From contig DDXW01000033.1 in NCBI GenBank assembly GCA_002347285.1, positions 1,365-57,782 of the forward strand: DNA of 56,418 bases, written 5' to 3'. The notes under the pieces were generated by a model, which was not told where the DNA came from, made no database searches, and saw only the letters and a program-made list of their open reading frames with translations. A program made the position numbers and the translations under genes. Of this stretch, positions 48,196 to 56,418 are shown piece after piece. The first letter of the stretch is position 1. Each line of letters opens with the position of its first letter. The stretch comes from Rhodocyclaceae bacterium UBA2250. Lineage in GTDB: Bacteria; Pseudomonadota; Gammaproteobacteria; Burkholderiales; Rhodocyclaceae.

Positions 48196-48675
48196 ATGAG
48201 CTACGGCATACCGCGCGGGGAGGCGCGCTTCCCGCCGCACGACCCGCACTGGCAGGAGAAGGTGCGCGACAGCTTCGCCCGCCAGGGCATCATGGGGCTG
48301 ATCGGCGCTCGGCTTGCCGACGTCTGGCCCGGCGGCTGCGAGATCCATCTGCCGTATCGTCCCGACCTGACCCAGCAGCACGGTTTCTTCCACGCCGGCG
48401 TGACCTCGACTATCGTCGATAGCGCCGCCGGCTACGCCGGCTTCTCGCTGATGGCGCCGAACACCTCGGTGCTGTCGGTCGAGTTCAAGATCAACCTGCT
48501 GGCGCCGGCCGACGGCGAACTGCTGATCGCCGCCGGCGAGGTGGTCAAGCCGGGCCGCAACCTCGTCATCACCCGCGGCGATGCCTGGGTGGTGAAGCAC
48601 GGCAAGGCCACGCACTGCGCGATGATGCAGCAGACCCTGATGACGATGCACGACAAACCGGAGAAAAAACAATGA
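48196..48675 (+). CDS. PaaI-type hotdog thioesterase
   Basis: 159 residues from ATG 48196 behind GGAGGAG. The hotdog fold is seen in WPGGCEIHLPYRPDLTQQHG, FFHAGVTSTIVDSAAGYAGF (the acidic active-site helix), LSVEFKINLLAPADGELLIA and NLVITRGDAWVVKHGKATHC. It likely hydrolyses acyl-CoA esters and may free CoA when intermediates of leucine or fatty acid breakdown accumulate. First gene of the liu operon; its stop overlaps the liuA start (ATGA), so expression is coupled. Confidence 0.9.
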   Translation: MSYGIPRGEARFPPHDPHWQEKVRDSFARQGIMGLIGARLADVWPGGCEIHLPYRPDLTQQHGFFHAGVTSTIVDSAAGYAGFSLMAPNTSVLSVEFKINLLAPADGELLIAAGEVVKPGRNLVITRGDAWVVKHGKATHCAMMQQTLMTMHDKPEKKQ

Positions 48676-49847
48676 TCGGACTGAATTTCCAGCTCGGCGA
48701 GGAGATCGAGATGTTGCGCGATACCGTCAAGGCCTTCGCCGACGCCGAGATCGCGCCGCGCGCCGCGCAGATCGACCGCGACAACGAATTCCCGGCCGAC
48801 CTGTGGCAGAAGTTCGGCGACCTCGGCCTGCTCGGCATGACGGTGCCCGAGAATGACGGCGGCACGGGCATGGGCTATCTGGCCCACATCGTCGCGATGG
48901 AGGAAATCTCGCGCGCCTCGGCATCGGTGGGCCTGTCCTACGGCGCCCACTCGAACCTCTGCGTGAACCAGATCCGCCGCAACGGCAATGCCGCCCAGAA
49001 GGCGAAATACCTGCCCAAGCTGATCTCGGGCGAGCACGTTGGCGCTTTGGCGATGTCCGAGCCGAACGCCGGCTCCGACGTCGTGTCGATGAAGCTCAAG
49101 GCCGAAAAGCAGGGCGACCGCTACGTGCTCAACGGCAGCAAGATGTGGATCACCAACGGGGGGGATGCGGACACGCTGGTGGTCTATGCCAAGACCGACC
49201 CCGCAGCCGGCCCGAAGGGCATTACCGCCTTCATCGTCGAGAAGAACTTCAAGGGCTTTTCCTGCGGCAGCCATCTCGACAAGCTCGGCATGCGCGGCTC
49301 GAACACCTATCCGCTGTTCTTCGACGACTGCGAAGTTCCCGAGGAGAACGTGCTGGGCGGCGTCGCAAATGTTGGAATGGGCGTCAAGGTGCTGATGTCC
49401 GGCCTCGACTACGAAAGGGCGGTTTTATGCGGCGGGCCGCTCGGCATCATGGCCGCCTGCATGGATGCGGTGATTCCCTACCTGCACGAGCGCAAGCAGT
49501 TCGACATGCCGATCGGTGAGTTCCAGTTGATGCAGGGGAAGGTCGCCGACATGTACACCACCTGGCAGGCCACGCGCGCTTATGTGTATGCGCTGGGCAA
49601 GGCTTGCGACTCGGCGTACCACGCGCGCACGCTGCGCAAGGATGCCGCCGGCGCGATCCTCTATTCCGCCGAGAAGGCGACCTGGATGGCCGGCGAGGCG
49701 ATCCAGACGCTCGGCGGTGTCGGTTACACCAACGAATACCCGACCGGCCGTCTCTGGCGCGACGCCAAGCTCTACGAGATCGGCGCCGGCACCAGCGAGA
49801 TCCGCCGCATGCTGATCGGCCGCGAACTTTTTACGGAGACTGCGTAA
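48672..49847 (+). CDS. liuA: Isovaleryl-CoA dehydrogenase
   Basis: 391 residues. Acyl-CoA dehydrogenase fold with FAD loop AMSEPNAGSDVVSMKLKA and NGSKMWITNGGDADTLVVYA. The catalytic glutamate lies in SGLDYERAVLCGGPLG, the internal position characteristic of isovaleryl-CoA dehydrogenases rather than the C-terminal one of other family members. C-terminal IGAGTSEIRRMLIGRELF replaces the usual YEG-type glutamate with G. It oxidises isovaleryl-CoA to 3-methylcrotonyl-CoA and passes electrons to electron transfer flavoprotein. Its stop overlaps the thiolase start (TAATG). Confidence 0.94.
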   Translation: MIGLNFQLGEEIEMLRDTVKAFADAEIAPRAAQIDRDNEFPADLWQKFGDLGLLGMTVPENDGGTGMGYLAHIVAMEEISRASASVGLSYGAHSNLCVNQIRRNGNAAQKAKYLPKLISGEHVGALAMSEPNAGSDVVSMKLKAEKQGDRYVLNGSKMWITNGGDADTLVVYAKTDPAAGPKGITAFIVEKNFKGFSCGSHLDKLGMRGSNTYPLFFDDCEVPEENVLGGVANVGMGVKVLMSGLDYERAVLCGGPLGIMAACMDAVIPYLHERKQFDMPIGEFQLMQGKVADMYTTWQATRAYVYALGKACDSAYHARTLRKDAAGAILYSAEKATWMAGEAIQTLGGVGYTNEYPTGRLWRDAKLYEIGAGTSEIRRMLIGRELFTETA

Positions 49848-51037
49848 TGAACGATAACATCGTCATCGTCGCCGCCGCCCGCACGCCGATGGGCGGCTTC
49901 CAGGGCGATTTTTCCTCGCTGACCGCCGCCAATCTCGGCGCGGTGGCGATCAAGGCCGCCGTCGAGCGTGCCGGGCTGCCGGCGGACAGCGTTCAAGAGG
50001 TCGTCTTCGGCAACGTGCTGCAGGCCGGTCAGGGTCAGGCGCCGGCGCGCCAAGCGGCGTTGCAAGCGGGGCTGCCGTACGCTGCAGGTTGCAGCACGAT
50101 TCACAAGGTCTGCGGCTCGGCGATGAAGGCGATCATGATTGCCGGCGACACCCTCAAGGCCGGCGGCCAGGACGTGATCGTCGCCGGCGGCATGGAGTCG
50201 ATGACCAACGCGCCCTACCTGCTGCCGAAGGCGCGCGGCGGTTACCGGCTCGGCCACGGCCAGCTGATCGACCACATGTTCTTCGACGGTCTCGAGGATC
50301 ACTACGGGCAGGAAAACAAGGGCCGCCTGATGGGCACCTTCGCCGAGGACTGCGTCGCCCGCTACGGCTTCACGCGTGCCGACCAGGACGCCTTCGCGAT
50401 CGCCTCGACGCAGCGCGCGCAGCAGGCGGGCCAGGACGGCAGCTTCGACTGGGAGATCGCGCCGGTCACCGTCTCCGGCCGCCAGGGCGATGCAATCATC
50501 AAGCTCGACGAGCAGCCGGGCAAGGCCCAGCTCGACAAGATCCCGACGCTCAAGCCGGCCTTCAAGAAGGACGGCACCGTGACGCCGGCCAACTCCTCGT
50601 CGATTTCCGACGGCGCCGCGGCCCTGGTGCTGATGCGCGAGTCGGACGCGCAGAAGCGCGGCCTCAAGCCACTCGCGCGCATCGCCGGCTACGCGACGCA
50701 CGCGCAGGAGCCCGCGTGGTTCACCACCGCGCCGGTCTACGCGATGAAGAAGCTCTTCGCACAGACCGGCTGGACGGCGAACGGCGTCGACCTCTACGAG
50801 ATCAACGAGGCGTTCGCCGTCGTCACGATGGCGGCGATGAGGGAGCTGAACCTGCCGCACGACAAGGTCAACGTGCATGGCGGCGCCTGCGCGCTCGGCC
50901 ATCCGATCGGCGCCTCGGGTGCGCGCATCGTCGTCACGCTGCTCGGCGCCTTGCGCAAGTACGGCAAGCGCCGCGGCGTCGCCAGCCTCTGCATCGGCGG
51001 CGGCGAGGCGACCGCGCTGGCGGTGGAGATGCTCTGA
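49847..51037 (+). CDS. Acetyl-CoA C-acyltransferase (thiolase)
   Basis: 396 residues. The acylated cysteine is Cys89 in STIHKVCGSAMKAIMIA. The C-terminal active-site pair is GGACALGHPIGASGARIV (His) and SLCIGGGEATALAVE (Cys). NEAFAVVTMAAMRELNL is the third signature. It cleaves or forms acetoacetyl-CoA; within the liu operon it would finish leucine degradation by splitting acetoacetyl-CoA to two acetyl-CoA, and it could feed PHA synthesis. Its stop overlaps the next start (TGATG). Located where liuE-type hydroxymethylglutaryl-CoA lyase is not found; that lyase may lie beyond the window. Confidence 0.93.
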   Translation: MNDNIVIVAAARTPMGGFQGDFSSLTAANLGAVAIKAAVERAGLPADSVQEVVFGNVLQAGQGQAPARQAALQAGLPYAAGCSTIHKVCGSAMKAIMIAGDTLKAGGQDVIVAGGMESMTNAPYLLPKARGGYRLGHGQLIDHMFFDGLEDHYGQENKGRLMGTFAEDCVARYGFTRADQDAFAIASTQRAQQAGQDGSFDWEIAPVTVSGRQGDAIIKLDEQPGKAQLDKIPTLKPAFKKDGTVTPANSSSISDGAAALVLMRESDAQKRGLKPLARIAGYATHAQEPAWFTTAPVYAMKKLFAQTGWTANGVDLYEINEAFAVVTMAAMRELNLPHDKVNVHGGACALGHPIGASGARIVVTLLGALRKYGKRRGVASLCIGGGEATALAVEML

Positions 51038-52173
51038 TGCTGCTCAACGAATCCCAGCGCATGATCCGCGACACCCTGCGCGACTTCGCGCGCGAGCGCC
51101 TCGCGCCCAACGCCGCGCAGTGGGACCGCGAGGCCGCTTTCCCGCGCGAGGCGCTGTCCGACCTCGCCGACCTCGGCGTCTGGGGCATGACCGTGCCCGA
51201 GCAGTGGGGCGGCGCCGGCCTCGACTACGTTTCGCTCGTGCTGGCGATCGAGGAGATCGCCGCCGGCGACGGCGCGACCTCGACCATCCTCTCGGTGCAG
51301 AACTCGCTCGTCTGCGGCATCCTCGCCAAGTACGGCAGCGACGAGCAGAAGGAGCGCTGGCTCAAGGGCGCCGCGAGCGGCGACCTGCTCGGCTGCTTCT
51401 GCCTGACCGAGCCGCACGTCGGCTCCGACGCCGCGGCGATCCGGACGCGCGCGGTGAAGGAGGGGGGCCACTGGGTGCTCAACGGCGTCAAGCAGTTCAT
51501 CACCAGCGGCAAGCATGCGCAGATCGCGATCGCCTTCGCCGTCACCGATCCGGCCGCCGGCAAGAAGGGCATCTCCTGCTTCTGCGTGCCGACCGACGCC
51601 AACGGCTACGTCGTCGCGCGCCTCGAGGAGAAGCTCGGCCAGCACGCCTCCGACACGGCGCAGATCCTGTTCGAGGACTGCCGCGTTCCCGCCGGCTGCC
51701 TGCTCGGCGCCGAGGGCGACGGCTACCGGATCGCGCTCTCCAACCTCGAGGCCGGCCGGCTCGGCATCGCCGCGCAGTCGGTCGGCATGGCGCGCGCCGC
51801 GCTCGAAGCGGCGGTCGCCTACGCGCGGGAGCGCGAGGCCTTCGGCAAGCCCATCGTCGAGCACCAGGCCGTCGCCTTCCGCCTCGCCGACATGGCGACG
51901 CAGGTCGAAGCCGCGCGCCAGCTGCTGTGGCACGCCGCGAGCCTCAAGGACGCCGGCCAGCCCTGCCTCAAGGAGGCGAGCATGGCCAAGCTGTTCGCCT
52001 CGGAAATGGCCGAGAAGGTCTGCTCCGCCGCGATCCAGATCCATGGCGGCTACGGCTACGTCGCGGATTTTCCGGTCGAGCGCATCTACCGCGACGTGCG
52101 GGTCTGCCAGATCTACGAAGGCGCCTCCGACATCCAGCGGCTGGTGATCGCCCGCGCGGTCGTTGGCAACTGA
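51037..52173 (+). CDS. Short/branched-chain acyl-CoA dehydrogenase
   Basis: 378 residues. FAD/substrate regions FCLTEPHVGSDAAAIRTRA and NGVKQFITSGKHAQIAIAFA, then the catalytic glutamate in QIYEGASDIQRLVIARAVVG at the C-terminal position typical of butyryl- or 2-methyl-branched acyl-CoA dehydrogenases. It is therefore a second, distinct dehydrogenase from liuA. Likely substrates are butyryl-, isobutyryl- or 2-methylbutyryl-CoA, giving the operon a broader branched-chain role. Its start overlaps the thiolase stop. Confidence 0.92.
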   Translation: MLLNESQRMIRDTLRDFARERLAPNAAQWDREAAFPREALSDLADLGVWGMTVPEQWGGAGLDYVSLVLAIEEIAAGDGATSTILSVQNSLVCGILAKYGSDEQKERWLKGAASGDLLGCFCLTEPHVGSDAAAIRTRAVKEGGHWVLNGVKQFITSGKHAQIAIAFAVTDPAAGKKGISCFCVPTDANGYVVARLEEKLGQHASDTAQILFEDCRVPAGCLLGAEGDGYRIALSNLEAGRLGIAAQSVGMARAALEAAVAYAREREAFGKPIVEHQAVAFRLADMATQVEAARQLLWHAASLKDAGQPCLKEASMAKLFASEMAEKVCSAAIQIHGGYGYVADFPVERIYRDVRVCQIYEGASDIQRLVIARAVVGN

Positions 52174-52188
52174 GCGGGAGAGCGAGCG

Positions 52189-53808
<1,620 letters not shown>

Positions 53809-53819
53809 GGAGAACGCGC

Positions 53820-54605
53820 ATGACCCAGAACATCCTCACCGAAATCGACGCCGGCGTCGGCATCGTCACGCTCAACCGGCCGGAGCGCCACAACGCCTTC
53901 GACGACGCGATGATCGCCGAGCTGGCCGACGCGCTGCAGGCGATGGCCGCCGACCCGTCCGTGCGCGTCGTGGTGATCTCCAGCACCGGCAAGAGTTTCT
54001 GCGCCGGCGCCGACCTCGAGTGGATGCAGCGCGCCGCCGGTTACGGCCTCGAGGAGAATCGCGCCGACGCGGGCGAACTGGCCGAGATGCTGCGCCGCGT
54101 GACCGATTGCCCGAAGCCGGTGATCGCGCGCGTGCAGGGGCCGGCCTACGGCGGCGGCGTCGGCCTGATCGCCGCCTGCGACATGGCGGTGGCGACCTTC
54201 GACGCCAGGTTCGCGCTCACCGAGGTCAAGCTCGGCCTGCTGCCCGCGGTGATCAGCCCGCACGTGCTCGCCGCCATCGGCGAGCGCTACGCGCGGCGCT
54301 ACATGCTGACCGCCGAGGCCTTCTCCGCCGCCGAGGCCTACCGGATCGGCCTGATCCACGAGATGGTCGCCGACGAAGCCGCGCTCGACGAGGCGGTCGG
54401 CGAATGGATCGACGCCGTTCTGAAAAACGGCCCGCACGCGCTCGCCGAATGCAAGGCGCTGATCCGCACCGTCGCCGGCCGGCCCTTCGGTCCGAAGGCC
54501 ATCGAATACACGGTCGAGGCCATCGCCCGCGTGCGTTGCTCGCCGGAAGGCCAGGAAGGCCTCGCCGCCTTCCTGCAGAAGCGCAAGCCGAACTGGGTTG
54601 CCTGA
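53820..54605 (+). CDS. liuC: Methylglutaconyl-CoA hydratase / enoyl-CoA hydratase
   Basis: 261 residues from ATG 53820 behind AAGGAGAACGC. Crotonase fold: NRPERHNAFDDAMIAELADA, SFCAGADLEWMQRAAGY (oxyanion loop), VIARVQGPAYGGGVGLIAAC and ALTEVKLGLLPAVISPHVLA, where Glu acts in catalysis. It should hydrate 3-methylglutaconyl-CoA to HMG-CoA, the step after liuBD. Position between liuB and liuD in the order liuB-liuC-liuD supports the specific assignment over a general enoyl-CoA hydratase. Confidence 0.92.
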   Translation: MTQNILTEIDAGVGIVTLNRPERHNAFDDAMIAELADALQAMAADPSVRVVVISSTGKSFCAGADLEWMQRAAGYGLEENRADAGELAEMLRRVTDCPKPVIARVQGPAYGGGVGLIAACDMAVATFDARFALTEVKLGLLPAVISPHVLAAIGERYARRYMLTAEAFSAAEAYRIGLIHEMVADEAALDEAVGEWIDAVLKNGPHALAECKALIRTVAGRPFGPKAIEYTVEAIARVRCSPEGQEGLAAFLQKRKPNWVA

Positions 54606-54606
54606 C

Positions 54607-56418
<1,812 letters not shown>

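Overview
The window is high-GC (mostly GTG/CTG/GCC-rich codons) and its core genes look betaproteobacterial, most likely Rhodocyclales. Support for this comes from a class I PHA synthase, a MocR-type regulator divergent from a DUF2917 gene, a giant DUF3683-type FAD/Fe-S oxidoreductase, OxyR-Dps, a LiuR-controlled leucine catabolism operon and many signalling proteins. The taxon is inferred from gene content, not measured.

Layout. 1-2.7 kb: end of a SEC-C protein, a UPF0016 cation exporter, dsbC and a UbiH-family hydroxylase. 2.73-9.2 kb: a CAT-anticodon tRNA with a strong promoter, followed by a decayed island of about 6.4 kb lying between the tRNA and what looks like its original terminator. 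A 9-bp direct repeat flanks the island. It carries a scrambled integrase, a three-gene DUF3489 operon, a VapBC-like toxin-antitoxin pair, a truncated type III methyltransferase, two unknown genes and a doubly broken primase-helicase of the TOTE type. 9.2-24.5 kb: ilvA, a substrate-binding protein paired with a hybrid kinase, the DUF3683 oxidoreductase, SYLF and CigR/RcnB-like envelope proteins, a TPR response regulator, a 5'-truncated LysE gene, an orphan NosD and an asparagine-synthetase-like amidotransferase.

24.5-30.1 kb: a cassette of FecI sigma factor, FecR, STN-type TonB receptor, NosL-like protein and a SUMF protein. It sits between the 3' end of the amidotransferase gene and a second, decayed copy of that same 3' end. 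30.1-44.7 kb: diguanylate cyclase, miaB, MocR/DUF2917, HIT protein, a PilZ-like protein, an APH/ATPase fusion, oxyR-dps with an OxyR-type box, sensor kinases (one a wreck), a hydrolase, an HD-GYP protein without its HD motif and an orphan PIN protein. 44.7-56.4 kb: phaC, a metallo-beta-lactamase protein, and liuR with a MerR-type promoter driving thioesterase-liuA-thiolase-acyl-CoA dehydrogenase-liuB-liuC-liuD; the last gene runs off the window.

The most unusual signal is a 24-bp GC-rich repeat. Six copies begin directly after a stop codon and always point in the gene's own direction; four near-identical copies lie inside genes. The second is the amidotransferase-end duplication flanking the TonB/NosL cassette, where the second copy has lost exactly the 99 bp between two 8-bp repeats. 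The third is the tRNA-anchored graveyard island. No CRISPR array, rRNA or intact insertion sequence was seen.
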